64,000 nt of DNA from contig NZ_OY764058.1 of assembly GCF_963668085.1 (NCBI RefSeq), positions 744,001-808,000 of the forward strand, read 5' to 3'. Positions 45,240-55,161 of the stretch are shown here, piece after piece (the first letter of the stretch is position 1; each line of letters starts with the position of its first letter). Position numbers and translations under genes: made by a program. The stretch is from an uncultured Ilyobacter sp. GTDB taxonomy: Bacteria > Fusobacteriota > Fusobacteriia > Fusobacteriales > Fusobacteriaceae. Under the pieces are notes generated by a model. The model was given only the letters and a program-made list of their open reading frames with translations, did not search any database and was not told the origin of the DNA.

Positions 45240-45268
45240 TTGACATTCTTTTTTGACTGTGATATTAT
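45240..45268 (+). promoter_or_regulatory. tRNA operon promoter
   Basis: TTGACA (45240-45245) and TATTAT (45263-45268) are 17 bases apart, 28 bases before the first tRNA. Confidence 0.8.
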
Positions 45269-45296
45269 TAATCCTGTCCTAAGGGGCACAATTGTT

Positions 45297-45372
<76 letters not shown>

Positions 45373-45375
45373 TAT

Positions 45376-45452
45376 GGTGAGCGTAGTTCAGTTGGTAGAG
45401 CGCCAGTTTGTGGTACTGGTTGTCGCGGGTTCGAGCCCCGTCGTTCACCCCA
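45376..45452 (+). tRNA. tRNA-His(GTG)
   Basis: Loop TTGTGGT gives anticodon GTG. The extra 5' G typical of tRNA-His is encoded opposite C73, and CCA is encoded. Confidence 0.95.
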
Positions 45453-45461
45453 TATTTATAA

Positions 45462-45536
45462 GCCCCGTTCGTCCATCGGTTAGGACACCAGATTTTCACT
45501 CTGGAGAGAGGAGTTCGATTCTCCTACGGGGTACCA
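45462..45536 (+). tRNA. tRNA-Glu(TTC), copy 1
   Basis: A 75-base cloverleaf with loop TTTTCAC and encoded CCA. Identical to the copy at 45904. Confidence 0.95.
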
Positions 45537-45541
45537 AAAAT

Positions 45542-45626
<85 letters not shown>

Positions 45627-45647
45627 TAAAAATTTGATATGATTAGT

Positions 45648-45724
45648 GGGGGTGTAGCTCAGTTGGTTAGAGCACCGGCCTGTCACGCCGGGGGTCGCGA
45701 GTTCGAGTCTCGTCACTCCCGCCA
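45648..45724 (+). tRNA. tRNA-Asp(GTC), copy 1
   Basis: A 77-base cloverleaf with anticodon GTC in CTGTCAC and encoded CCA. Part of a duplicated Asp-Thr block. Confidence 0.95.
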
Positions 45725-45740
45725 TTAAATCAAAAAATAT

Positions 45741-45816
<76 letters not shown>

Positions 45817-45823
45817 TAATTAT

Positions 45824-45899
<76 letters not shown>

Positions 45900-45903
45900 A
45901 TAA

Positions 45904-45978
45904 GCCCCGTTCGTCCATCGGTTAGGACACCAGATTTTCACTCTGGAGAGAGGAGTTCGATTCTCCTACGGGGTACCA
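45904..45978 (+). tRNA. tRNA-Glu(TTC), copy 2
   Basis: A 75-base cloverleaf with anticodon TTC and encoded CCA, matching copy 1. Confidence 0.95.
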
Positions 45979-45987
45979 ACAAAATAT

Positions 45988-46063
45988 GGTCGCATAGCTC
46001 AGTTGGGAGAGCACCTGCCTTACAAGCAGGGGGTCACAGGTTCAAGTCCTGTTGCGACCACCA
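45988..46063 (+). tRNA. tRNA-Val(TAC)
   Basis: A 76-base cloverleaf with loop CTTACAA and encoded CCA. Confidence 0.95.
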
Positions 46064-46083
46064 TAAAATTTGATATAATTAGT

Positions 46084-46160
46084 GGGGGTGTAGCTCAGTT
46101 GGTTAGAGCACCGGCCTGTCACGCCGGGGGTCGCGAGTTCGAGTCTCGTCACTCCCGCCA
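46084..46160 (+). tRNA. tRNA-Asp(GTC), copy 2
   Basis: Matches copy 1. The following spacer to tRNA-Thr is also the same as in copy 1. Confidence 0.95.
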
Positions 46161-46176
46161 TTAAATCAAAAAATAT

Positions 46177-46252
<76 letters not shown>

Positions 46253-46258
46253 CTCAAC

Positions 46259-46342
46259 GCGGGGGTGGCGGAATTGGCAGACGCGCTAGACTTAGGATCT
46301 AGTGTCTTTGACGTGGGAGTTCAAGTCTCCCCCTCCGCACCA
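46259..46342 (+). tRNA. tRNA-Leu(TAG)
   Basis: An 84-base class II tRNA with loop CTTAGGA, a variable arm and encoded CCA; last of the cluster. Confidence 0.95.
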
Positions 46343-46381
46343 TTTATTTCAATCATAGGTAATCGAATATTTAAATTTTAA

Positions 46382-46405
46382 AGTAGCTCAAGGGCTGCTT
46401 TTTTT
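46382..46405 (+). terminator. tRNA operon terminator
   Basis: AGTAGC pairs with GCTGCT and is followed by seven Ts. Confidence 0.7.
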
Positions 46406-46485
46406 ATTGTAAGAGGAACTTTTTAAAACAAACGGTAAAATATAATTAGATGGTAGGAATTAGAAAAATAAAGAGGTGTCTTTTT

Positions 46486-47280
46486 ATGAAAAAAATAATA
46501 TTGTTTTTATTTATGATTCTAAGTTTTGTTTCCTACTCAGAAAAGGTAACTACATATTACGAAGACGGTAGCTTGTATAAAACAGCAAATTTTGAAAATG
46601 GGAAGCTAGAAGGAAAGATGCTGGTTTATTATGAGAACGGAAAGGTAGAAGTAAAATCAAACTGGAAAGAGGGAAAACTAGACGGTGAAAGAGAATTTTA
46701 CTATAAAAACGGAAACATAAGTGAAATATCAAATTGGAAAGATGGCAAAAAAGAGGGAAAGACAGTTATTTATTATGAAAACGGAAATATAGAGGGAAGA
46801 TCATATTGGGAAAATGGCAAGCAGGAAGGCGAAACAATATATTACTATGAAAACGGGAATATAGGACAAAGGTCAAACTGGAAAAATGGAAATATAGAGG
46901 GTCTGGTAACACATTATTATGAAAGTGGGAAAATAAGTGAAGAGTCAAACTGGAAAAATGGAAAAATAGATGGTGAAACAATAGGTTACTATGAAAATGG
47001 TAGTATAGAGGGGAAATCTTACTGGAAAGATGGAAAACTTGAGGGAACAGCGATAATTTACTATGAAAACGGAAATATAAAAGGCGAAATAAACTTTAAA
47101 AATGGCAAGCAAGAAGGTTTAACCTTACTTTATCACGAAAATGGAAATATGAGTGAAAAGGCAAATTGGAAAAATGGTAAAGAGGAGGGGAAGGTATACT
47201 TATATGACCTCGATGGAAACTTGTATAGAATAGAAAATTATTCTGGAGGAAAAGTGGAGGGGGTACTTCGGATCTATTGA
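46486..47280 (+). CDS. Exported MORN-like/YwqK-family repeat protein
   Basis: ATG at 46486 follows GAGGTG and yields 264 residues with a signal peptide (KKIILFLFMILSFVSYS). A longer frame from 46450 lacks a ribosome site. The body is ~10 repeats of about 23 residues of the form YYENGNIEG..NWKNGKxEG, the toxin_YwqK/MORN-like beta-hairpin repeat. Such proteins often mediate protein or envelope interactions. No partner toxin is adjacent. Confidence 0.8.
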   Translation: MKKIILFLFMILSFVSYSEKVTTYYEDGSLYKTANFENGKLEGKMLVYYENGKVEVKSNWKEGKLDGEREFYYKNGNISEISNWKDGKKEGKTVIYYENGNIEGRSYWENGKQEGETIYYYENGNIGQRSNWKNGNIEGLVTHYYESGKISEESNWKNGKIDGETIGYYENGSIEGKSYWKDGKLEGTAIIYYENGNIKGEINFKNGKQEGLTLLYHENGNMSEKANWKNGKEEGKVYLYDLDGNLYRIENYSGGKVEGVLRIY

Positions 47281-47377
47281 AATAATAAAAAACAATCTGA
47301 ATAGAATAAGTTGACCGATGCTGATTATTTTGTTAGAATGACAAAGTTAATATTACTGGACGATATATTAAATTATG

Positions 47378-47400
47378 CCTAGGTTAAGCCTAGGTTTTTT
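47378..47400 (+). terminator. Terminator after the YwqK-like gene
   Basis: CCTAGG repeats pair around TTAAG and are followed by TTTTTT. The rest of 47281-47630 holds no gene; a TTGACA at 47483 lies 14 bases before a TATAAT. Confidence 0.6.
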
Positions 47401-47630
47401 TATTAGAAATGCCTATATATAAATTAATTTTTTTTAAAAAAAGAAAGATTGAATATATTTAGAATAAAACTATTATGAAATATTGACATTAGTTTGAAAT
47501 CGTATAATTTTAGATTTGTTTGACTCAGGACAGATTTGAAACGTAAACGAATTAAACACAGAGTTTCTGTTGCACAGAAGAAAACAAATTAAACTATTTT
47601 TAATTTGTTATAAAGGAAAGAGGTGAGGCT

Positions 47631-49049
47631 TTGGACTCTAAAATTCTAAAGTATAATGCTAAATACGCAGAGCCTAAAAGCTCAATGTTTCAAATGCTTC
47701 AAAAAGATGGAAAGATAATCTATGTCAATGAGAGCTGGCTAAAGGAAACTGGGTACAGAGAAGATGAAGTTGTAGGAAAATATTTCAGAGATTTTTTGCT
47801 TGAAGAAAGTCAAGAGCAAGTGAAAACCGGTTTTCCACGTCTCAGAGATTATGGATGCATAGAAAATGTACCCTTGAAAATCAAAAGGAAAGATGGGGTT
47901 GTAATAGAGGCGGTATTGAACGGTATAAGTGTCTATGATGAAAATGGGGAATTTTTAAATACAAGATGTGAGCTAAAGACAATTAATTATTTCATAAGAT
48001 CTAATCAGTATATGCATAACCTGTTAGAGGAAGAAATATTTTTGAAAAAAAGCCTGTATATGAAATCCCAGATAAACAATGCCCTTCTTTTTTCTGAAAG
48101 TTTGAGTGACTTTTTAAAACATGTTTTATTTGTGCTATCAGAACCGTCAGAAGTCTTTAGCACCACTGTGTTGAAATTTGGAAAAGGTAATGAGGTTTTT
48201 TCTGAGAGTTCGGAATCATTGGAAAATCCTATAGAAGATGAGATAAAAAGGTCGTTAATAAAAAATGATTTTTCAAAGAAAATCTTAGATGACTTTATGA
48301 TTATCGAGAAGGATAAGGTTATAGAGGGATTTGAAGATGTGCAAAATTTTCTAAATAATAAGGATATTCTGGTGATATCTACCATAGTGCTAGAAAATAA
48401 AATTCATATGGAAAAAACGATATTTTTATTCCACCTTCATGGAGAAAAATTGAGTATTTTTAAAGAAAAATGGCTGAAATTATTGAGAAATGTGAAGGAT
48501 TTACTGAGTTTAGGCCTAAATACCTTTGATGTCTATGAAAATACTCAGGCCATTGCAGAAAAATTATCTGAGTTTTCGATGCTTGAAAGCAGACACAGTT
48601 CAAATCAAAAAGATGAACTTAAAAACTCTGTATACAGGGAGATAGAGCGTTATAAAAGATATTCAACTCCCTTTTCTCTTTTGATCTTTAAGGTTTCAAA
48701 TCTAGACAGTATAAAAAACAGCGTTGCCGAGCTGTGGGTAGAGGAGATCTCGTCAAAAATTTCGAGGACCATAGATAAAAGCATAAGAGATATAGATCAA
48801 CTTTATAACCTGGGGAATGAGAAATTCATAGTTATATTGACTGAGACTGTTGAAAATGATGCGGTGAAAATTTCAGAAAGAATAGAAAAAGAGATTTTAG
48901 ATTTAGATCCGGGACCTGTAAATTTTACTATAAGCACAGGAGTTGCAGAAAATAAAAAAGATGATACCTTTAGCAGCATTTACAAAAGGTTAGATCAAAG
49001 TCTTCGGGAATCAAAGAAGAAAAGTAAGGATTCTCTTTTTCTCTGTTAA
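47631..49049 (+). CDS. PAS-domain protein with degenerate GGDEF domain
   Basis: The 472-residue product starts at TTG behind AGAGGTGAG. A PAS domain spans about residues 15-115 (DGKIIYVNESWLKETGYRED, KRKDGVVIEAVLNGISVYDE). A middle helical/GAF-like region follows. Residues about 330-472 have the GGDEF fold (YKRYSTPFSLLIFKVSNLDS, FTISTGVAE), but the signature reads LGNEKF. Cyclase activity is therefore doubtful; a receptor or signalling-partner role is more likely. Confidence 0.7.
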   Translation: MDSKILKYNAKYAEPKSSMFQMLQKDGKIIYVNESWLKETGYREDEVVGKYFRDFLLEESQEQVKTGFPRLRDYGCIENVPLKIKRKDGVVIEAVLNGISVYDENGEFLNTRCELKTINYFIRSNQYMHNLLEEEIFLKKSLYMKSQINNALLFSESLSDFLKHVLFVLSEPSEVFSTTVLKFGKGNEVFSESSESLENPIEDEIKRSLIKNDFSKKILDDFMIIEKDKVIEGFEDVQNFLNNKDILVISTIVLENKIHMEKTIFLFHLHGEKLSIFKEKWLKLLRNVKDLLSLGLNTFDVYENTQAIAEKLSEFSMLESRHSSNQKDELKNSVYREIERYKRYSTPFSLLIFKVSNLDSIKNSVAELWVEEISSKISRTIDKSIRDIDQLYNLGNEKFIVILTETVENDAVKISERIEKEILDLDPGPVNFTISTGVAENKKDDTFSSIYKRLDQSLRESKKKSKDSLFLC

Positions 49050-49114
49050 AAATTTTAGTTTTTAAAACAAACTGATGGTGAAAATAATTTATACACAATG
49101 GGATAAAAAACCAG

Positions 49115-49135
49115 TAAAAAAACGCCTTAAGGCGT
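49115..49135 (-). terminator. focA terminator
   Basis: ACGCCTTAAGGCGT on the minus strand is a perfect palindrome followed by a T-run. Confidence 0.7.
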
Positions 49136-49139
49136 CTTC

Positions 49140-49928
49140 TTACTGGTTTTCTTTTTTGAGATAAAGGGTATAATAGATAATAGGAATAAATATTCCTCCT
49201 GAAAGGAGGTTTCCCATTGTTACCGGGAAGATATTGTGAGTGATAGCTGTACCAGCACTATAAATTGATGGATTTATCATTTTTGCGATGGAAAGCACAA
49301 ACATATTTGCAACAACATGCTGGTATCCAGATAAAGCAAACATCATAATTGGAAACCAGGCTGAAAAAATCTTACCGATAGAATCTGTAGCAGAAAATGT
49401 CATCCACACTCCTAGAGCAACTAGGATATTACATAAAAATCCGCTAAAAAGTCCCTCAGTGAATGTAAGATGAACCTTATGCTCAGCAAGATTAACAGTT
49501 GCAGCATACATAGCAGGACTTTTGAAAATACCAGCCATAAAGGCAACCCAGGCTATAAAGATACTTCCGGTGAAGTTGCCAAACCATACAGATACCCAGT
49601 TTGTCAAAACCTCTTTTAGGGAGACATCTTTTGTGCAGTAACCTATAAAGGCCAGGTTGTTTCCTGTAAAAAGATCCCCACCTACAAAAAGAACGAGCAT
49701 TATCCCCACTGGGAATACTGTGGCACCCATGAATTTTGCAAATCCAGCATCAAAATTTCCTCCTAAAGTCTGGGAAACGGTTATATATGCCACATAGGCA
49801 AGGCCGATGAAGATTCCACCCATAAATCCGAGCAGAAATACCTTTGAAGGTTTGGTGTGGGATTTTTTTATGGCTAATTTTACAACGGCTTCAGCACATT
49901 CTACTGTATTTAAAAAACTTTTGTTCAT
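49140..49928 (-). CDS. focA: Formate/nitrite transporter (FocA family)
   Basis: A 262-residue FNT-family channel with six membrane segments. Signatures are FLLGFMGGIFIGLAYVAYIT, GGDLFTGNNLAFIGY, GNFTGSIFIAWVAF and SGYQHVVANMFVLSI. FNT pentamers move formate across the membrane. It lies in the same neighbourhood as pyruvate formate-lyase but on the opposite strand, so formate export is the likely job. Confidence 0.93.
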   Translation of the reverse strand: MNKSFLNTVECAEAVVKLAIKKSHTKPSKVFLLGFMGGIFIGLAYVAYITVSQTLGGNFDAGFAKFMGATVFPVGIMLVLFVGGDLFTGNNLAFIGYCTKDVSLKEVLTNWVSVWFGNFTGSIFIAWVAFMAGIFKSPAMYAATVNLAEHKVHLTFTEGLFSGFLCNILVALGVWMTFSATDSIGKIFSAWFPIMMFALSGYQHVVANMFVLSIAKMINPSIYSAGTAITHNIFPVTMGNLLSGGIFIPIIYYTLYLKKENQ

Positions 49929-50193
49929 CTGTTTCCTCCTGTGTAAAATTTTAGAAAAAATAAAGTACTACTTAACAACGAAGTGAATTATACTTTTTTA
50001 TGCATAAAAAGTCAAGAATAAATGGTATGAGAGCCCTGTAAAAAAAATCAATACAAAGTAATAAAAACCCTAGTAAGAAACAAAAAGTCTGAGATGGCCT
50101 GGAAGAAGAAAAAAAGTTAGAATTGCCATTTTTTGTTAATGGGTGTATAACATTAATTGACGGTAAAAATAAATTAACAGAAAGAGAGAAATT

Positions 50194-51627
50194 ATGTATT
50201 TTAAAATTGTAAAAAATCTTAAAAAAAATTATTCTAAAAATGTGATTCTTTATCTAGAGGACAAAGTAGAAGTCTGCAGTTTTATGTCAGATGAAAATAA
50301 AGTGCTTTTAAGCAAACTTATCGATGAAAAAAAGTTTAGAGGTAAAATGGGAGAGACCTTAGAAGCCAGTTTTTTGGGACATGGTAATCTTATTAACATG
50401 GTTCTCGTAGGAGTAGGGAAAGAAAATGATGTGACAAGGGACTCCATTATAAAGGCGGTGTACAAGTCTCTAAAGAATATTTCTGGAGAGGTTCTAATAA
50501 GTTCTGAGGAGGACAAGCTAAAGAATATAGATGCCATTGCTGAGGCGGCCTATCATATAAATTATAAGTTTGAAAAATACAAGACAGAGGAAAAAGAAAA
50601 AAAATCCCTTATTATAGAATATTTTGATCCTATAGCAGAAGACGGGACTATAGAGGGGGAGGTTTTAGGTGAGGCAGTAAATATAACAAGAGACCTTGTA
50701 AATGAGCCTGCAAATGTTATTTATCCAAAGACTCTTGCAATCGAAGCTATGACTTTAGGGTCAAAATTCGGATTTGATGTAGAGGTTCTAGAGGAATATG
50801 AGATAGGTGAGGTGGGAATGGAGGCTTTTCTTTCAGTTGCACGTGCCGCAGAAAAAAGACCTAGACTTATCATAATGAGATATTTTGGAGACAAAAAAAA
50901 TCCAGATAAAATAACTGGACTTGTGGGAAAGGGTTTGACTTATGATACAGGAGGGCTCTCTCTTAAGCCTAGTGACAGTATGCTAGAGATGAAGTGTGAC
51001 ATGGGCGGGGCAGCCACTGTCATAGGAGCTATGTGTGCAGCATCTAAGATGAAGGTGGAGAAAAATATAATAGGTGTAATAGCTGCCTGTGAAAACTCCA
51101 TAGGAGGGAATGCATACAGACCTGGAGATGTCATAGGAAGTATGTCAGGAAAGACTATAGAGATAACAAACACAGATGCAGAAGGAAGGCTGACCCTTGC
51201 AGATGCAGTTACCTATATAATAAGAAATGAGAAGGTAAGCGAAGTAATAGATATAGCCACACTTACAGGTGGTATAGTTGTAGCCCTTGGTACAACAGTT
51301 ACGGGAATATTCAGCAACAGTGAATCAATGTACGAGAAACTTGCAAAATCTGGAGAGGTATTCGGTGAAAAGTTGTGGAGAATGCCTATATTTGATGATT
51401 ACAAAGAACTGGTAAAATCAGACATTGCCGACCTTAAAAATTCAGGAGGAAGATGGGGAAGTGCTCCTAGTGCTGCAAAATTTATAGAGGAATTCTCAGA
51501 GGGTATCCCTTGGATGCATATAGATATAGCTGGGACAGCCTTTGTAACTACTGCAAAAGATTATTTCCCAAAGGGAGCTACAGGAAACATGGTGAGAACC
51601 CTCTATGGTTATCTAAAGACAAAGTAG
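50194..51627 (+). CDS. pepA: Leucyl aminopeptidase (M17)
   Basis: A 477-residue cytosolic aminopeptidase. The C-terminal catalytic domain has GLVGKGLTYDTGGLSLKPSD, MKCDMGGAATVIGAM and the family signature NTDAEGRLTLADA, with the two-metal ligands intact. The N-terminal macro-like domain is present. A start at ATG 50194 follows GAGAGA. It is not in an operon with its neighbours. Confidence 0.95.
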   Translation: MYFKIVKNLKKNYSKNVILYLEDKVEVCSFMSDENKVLLSKLIDEKKFRGKMGETLEASFLGHGNLINMVLVGVGKENDVTRDSIIKAVYKSLKNISGEVLISSEEDKLKNIDAIAEAAYHINYKFEKYKTEEKEKKSLIIEYFDPIAEDGTIEGEVLGEAVNITRDLVNEPANVIYPKTLAIEAMTLGSKFGFDVEVLEEYEIGEVGMEAFLSVARAAEKRPRLIIMRYFGDKKNPDKITGLVGKGLTYDTGGLSLKPSDSMLEMKCDMGGAATVIGAMCAASKMKVEKNIIGVIAACENSIGGNAYRPGDVIGSMSGKTIEITNTDAEGRLTLADAVTYIIRNEKVSEVIDIATLTGGIVVALGTTVTGIFSNSESMYEKLAKSGEVFGEKLWRMPIFDDYKELVKSDIADLKNSGGRWGSAPSAAKFIEEFSEGIPWMHIDIAGTAFVTTAKDYFPKGATGNMVRTLYGYLKTK

Positions 51628-51771
51628 TATTTTTCTATTTATAGTTTTTTTAGGACTATTGAATTTTTTATTATTATGTGTTAGAATACTAAAAAGATAA
51701 AAGTTGTGACCTGTTTGTTGGCAGTGTGTTTGTAAATGGTATTGATGTTATTTGAGTAAGTGGAGGAAGTT

Positions 51772-51855
51772 ATGCAAAACGGATATATGCTACATTTGTT
51801 GGTTTTGGGTACTATCATGATGATATATAAGGTTTCAGCCTATTCAATCATGTAG
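51772..51855 (+). CDS. Putative 27-aa hydrophobic peptide
   Basis: ATG at 51772 has a strong GGAGGAAGT site. The product MQNGYMLHLLVLGTIMMIYK plus 7 residues could form one membrane helix. It lies 46 bases before the ZTP riboswitch. It may be a leader peptide or a spurious ORF. Confidence 0.35.
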   Translation: MQNGYMLHLLVLGTIMMIYKVSAYSIM

Positions 51856-51900
51856 GGAAAGGAGATTTTATAAAAATCTCTCGTTTAAAAAAAATACTAA

Positions 51901-52018
51901 AACTCTGTATGACTGGCGGATAGTGGGAAAAACCCATAGGGATTACAGAGGTAAAAGCCGACCGCCTGGGCGAATAGATTACTTGAATGAGTCTATTTGT
52001 TCAGGGGGTCTATTTTTT
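51901..52018 (+). promoter_or_regulatory. ZTP (pfl) riboswitch with overlapping terminator
   Basis: The aptamer (51901-51971) has CTCTGTATGACTGGCGGA, a hairpin TGGG...CCCA, closing ATTACAGAG and the conserved AGCCGACCGCCTGGGC 3' strand. The terminator spans 51960-52010, where GACC-G-CCTGGGCGAATAGA pairs with TCTATTTGTTCAGG-G-GGTC, then TATTTTTT. The two structures share the 3' strand, so ZTP binding would prevent termination and switch on pflB. Confidence 0.93.
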
Positions 52019-52044
52019 ATAAAAACAATATGGAGTTGATGAGA

Positions 52045-54279
52045 ATGAAAAAGTTTGATCCATGGAGTGATTTTAAAGAAGGCAAGTGGCAAGAAGAGAT
52101 TGATGTCAGAGATTTTATCCAAAAAAACTATACTCCCTATGAGGGAGATGAATCATTTTTAAGCGGACCCACTGAAAGGACAAGAGAACTATTTGAAAAG
52201 TTTGAAGGACTTAGAAAAACAGAGTTAGAAAAAAACGGTGTTGTAGACATAAACACAGACACTGTATCTTCACTGCTGACTTATGACGCCGGTTATCTAG
52301 ACAAAGATAAAGAGATAATAGTAGGGATACAGACTGATAAACCACTAAAAAGAGGTGTAAACCCCTTCGGCGGAATAAAGATGACCAGACAGGCTGTAGA
52401 AGCTTATGGATACGAACTTGACCAGAAGATAGAGGACTATTTTGCATATAAGACCACACACAACGATGGTGTTTTTAGGGTGTATAATGAAGCTATGAAG
52501 ACAGCAAGAAGTACCGGGATAATAACAGGTCTTCCTGATGCCTATGGAAGAGGTAGGATTATAGGTGACTATAGAAGAGTATCCCTATACGGAGTTGACC
52601 ACCTTTTAGAGGAAAAGAAAAAAGATAAGATAATATACGGGCGGAAAAAAATGACTGAGGAAAACATCCACCTCTTAGAAGAACTTTACAAGCAGATTGA
52701 TTTTTTGAAAAAGATGAAAGAGATGGCCAAGCTTTATGGATATGATATATCGGCTCCAGCTAAAAATTCCAAAGAGGCCGTTCAGTGGCTTTATTTTGCA
52801 TACTTAGCCTCAGTAAAAGAGCAAAACGGTGCAGCCATGTCCCTTGGAAGGGTAAGTACCTTTTTAGATATTTATTTTCAGCGAGATATAGATAAGGGAA
52901 TTCTCACAGAAGAAGATTCACAGGAGATAATAGATGATTTTGTACTGAAGCTAAGAATGGTGAGGCAGCTAAGGACTCCAGAATATAATGAACTTTTTGC
53001 AGGAGACCCCAACTGGATAACGGAAGTTATAGGGGGAACTGGAACCGACGGGAGAACAATGGTAACCAAAAGTTCCTACAGATTTTTGAACACCCTCTAT
53101 ACCCTAGCTCCTGCACCTGAACCAAATCTGACGGTACTCTGGTCAGAGTCTCTTCCTGTAGACTTCAAAAGATATTGTGCCAAGGTATCTATGGACACAG
53201 ACTCAATACAGTACGAAAATGATGACCTTATGAGGCCTAGATACGGAGATGACTACGGGATAGCATGTTGCGTATCGGCCATGAAGATAGGCAAACAGAT
53301 GCAGTATTTCGGAGCCAGATGTAATATGCCAAAAATCCTTCTCATGGCACTAAACGGAGGAAGAGACGAAGTTTCGGGGAAACAGACGGGTCCCGAGATG
53401 GAGCCTTTTCAGTGTAAACCTCTGAATTATGATGATGTGATAAAAAGACTGAAGATTTACAGAGAGTGGCTATGTGAACTCTATGTAAATACCATGAATA
53501 TCATTCACTTTATGCACGACAAGTACGCCTATGAGAAGACTCAGATGGCTCTTCACGACTCCGAAGTGGAACGGTCTATGGCCTTTGGAATGGCAGGTTT
53601 ATCAGTTGTGGCTGATTCCCTGAGTGCCATAAAGTATGCCAAGGTCACCCCTGTAAAAAATGATAAGGGTATAATCATAGACTTTAATGTAGAGGGGGAT
53701 TTCCCAAAATTTGGAAACAATGACGACAGAGTTGATTCTATAGCTGCGAAAATAACAGAAGATTTTATAGGGGACCTAAAAAAACATGAAACCTACAGAA
53801 ATGCAGTGCACTCCCTGTCTATACTGACCATAACTTCAAATGTAGTCTATGGAAAGAAAACAGGCTCAACTCCAGACGGCAGAAAAAAAGGAGAGCCCTT
53901 TGCACCAGGAGCCAATCCAATGCATAACAGAGAGAAAAAAGGTGCCCTAGCATCTCTTACTTCTGTGGCAAAGATACCTTATGATGCCTGTCGTGACGGA
54001 ATATCGTGTACATTCAGCATTCCTCCAAGGACTCTAGGAAAGACAGAGGAGGACAGAAAGACGATTCTCACCTCTATACTCGATGGTTATTTTTCTCAGA
54101 ATGCCCACCACCTCAATGTAAATGTGCTAGACAGGGAAAAGCTTGAAGACGCCATGCTTCATCCTGAGAAATATCCAAATCTGACTATACGTGTTTCTGG
54201 ATATGCTGTAAATTTCAACTCTCTTAGCAAAGAGCAACAAAGAGAGGTAATAAGCAGAACTTTTCATAGTGAAATATAG
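52045..54279 (+). CDS. pflB: Pyruvate formate-lyase
   Basis: The start at 52045 ([10 protein letters not shown]) is preferred because the 51997 start lies inside the terminator hairpin; GGAG lies 9 bases upstream. The 744-residue glycyl-radical enzyme converts pyruvate and CoA to acetyl-CoA and formate. Catalytic Cys408-Cys409 lie in GIACCVS, and the radical Gly719 in RVSGYAVNF. It is controlled by the ZTP riboswitch. No activating enzyme gene (pflA) follows. Confidence 0.96.
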   Translation: MKKFDPWSDFKEGKWQEEIDVRDFIQKNYTPYEGDESFLSGPTERTRELFEKFEGLRKTELEKNGVVDINTDTVSSLLTYDAGYLDKDKEIIVGIQTDKPLKRGVNPFGGIKMTRQAVEAYGYELDQKIEDYFAYKTTHNDGVFRVYNEAMKTARSTGIITGLPDAYGRGRIIGDYRRVSLYGVDHLLEEKKKDKIIYGRKKMTEENIHLLEELYKQIDFLKKMKEMAKLYGYDISAPAKNSKEAVQWLYFAYLASVKEQNGAAMSLGRVSTFLDIYFQRDIDKGILTEEDSQEIIDDFVLKLRMVRQLRTPEYNELFAGDPNWITEVIGGTGTDGRTMVTKSSYRFLNTLYTLAPAPEPNLTVLWSESLPVDFKRYCAKVSMDTDSIQYENDDLMRPRYGDDYGIACCVSAMKIGKQMQYFGARCNMPKILLMALNGGRDEVSGKQTGPEMEPFQCKPLNYDDVIKRLKIYREWLCELYVNTMNIIHFMHDKYAYEKTQMALHDSEVERSMAFGMAGLSVVADSLSAIKYAKVTPVKNDKGIIIDFNVEGDFPKFGNNDDRVDSIAAKITEDFIGDLKKHETYRNAVHSLSILTITSNVVYGKKTGSTPDGRKKGEPFAPGANPMHNREKKGALASLTSVAKIPYDACRDGISCTFSIPPRTLGKTEEDRKTILTSILDGYFSQNAHHLNVNVLDREKLEDAMLHPEKYPNLTIRVSGYAVNFNSLSKEQQREVISRTFHSEI

Positions 54280-54281
54280 AA

Positions 54282-54311
54282 AAAAACTCACAGATATTTC
54301 TGTGAGTTTTT
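54282..54311 (+). terminator. pflB terminator
   Basis: AAAAACTCACAG pairs with CTGTGAGTTTTT, working in both directions. Confidence 0.8.
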
Positions 54312-54343
54312 TCTTTATAATTTTATTAAATTTTTAGACAAGC

Positions 54344-55009
54344 TTATTTTTTATTGAAAAATAAATTTTTAGGTGCAGTTACAAATTTATTAAGATACTT
54401 TACTTTTGTCACAGCCTTATTAGGTTGAAAAACTTGTTGTGACTTGTAATCTTTTTTTATTATAGAAAAAGTTACGGTGTCTATGAAATTACCGTTAAAA
54501 TAATAATTTTCCCTAAAGTAGCCCTCTCTTTTGAAGCCACATTTTTCCAAAAGATTTATAGACTTTGTATTTAGAGGGTTCACATTTGCCTCTATACTAT
54601 TGAGTCCCATATTTTCAAATCCAAATTTTAATACTTCTTCGACAGCCTCACCCATGATTCCCATATTCCAGAAATTTTTGTCTAGGGCATATCCAAGCTC
54701 GCCTCTGTAGTGTCCTTTATCTATTCTCCAAAATCCTATATAGCCAATCATTTCTTCAGAATCTTTTTGAGTTATCACCCAGTTTAAGGCTTTTTCTTCT
54801 CTGTGAGTCTTTAGGGTAAAGTTTAAAAACCTTTCTGTCTCTTCTAAAGATCCCATCTTAGGCGCATCCATGTATTTCATAACCTCATCACAGGTTCTGA
54901 TATTGTAGATATTCTCTATATCTTTTTTGTAAAAGTTTCTAAGAATAAGTCTATCAGTTTTTATCACAGGAAAAATCCGAAAATTCAATTTCATTTTTAG
55001 CAGCACCAC
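54344..55009 (-). CDS. GNAT acetyltransferase (RimJ/RimL-like)
   Basis: A 221-residue protein. The GNAT core spans residues about 17-185: TDRLILRNFYKKDIENIYNI, MIGYIGFWRIDKGHYRGELG, WNMGIMGEAVEEVLKFGFEN (acetyl-CoA loop) and NTKSINLLEKCGFKREGYF. It resembles ribosomal-protein N-acetyltransferases. A basic tail of about 30 residues follows the core. The substrate is unknown. Confidence 0.85.
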   Translation of the reverse strand: MVLLKMKLNFRIFPVIKTDRLILRNFYKKDIENIYNIRTCDEVMKYMDAPKMGSLEETERFLNFTLKTHREEKALNWVITQKDSEEMIGYIGFWRIDKGHYRGELGYALDKNFWNMGIMGEAVEEVLKFGFENMGLNSIEANVNPLNTKSINLLEKCGFKREGYFRENYYFNGNFIDTVTFSIIKKDYKSQQVFQPNKAVTKVKYLNKFVTAPKNLFFNKK

Positions 55010-55161
55010 CTTCTTTATGATTTAAGGCCAAATAAGATCATTGATATCTTCTTCTGAAAAAGGTTTTGCAACCTTCTCCTGAAACAGGTATTGATCTAAA
55101 AAACAGCCACAAGATATACTATAATATATATCCACTATAGTCAACTATAAAACTTTTTTCA

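Noticed and set aside
51997..52044. Upstream start for pflB giving 760 residues
   Set aside because: The codons lie inside the riboswitch terminator hairpin and T-run and have no ribosome site; ATG 52045 has GGAG upstream.
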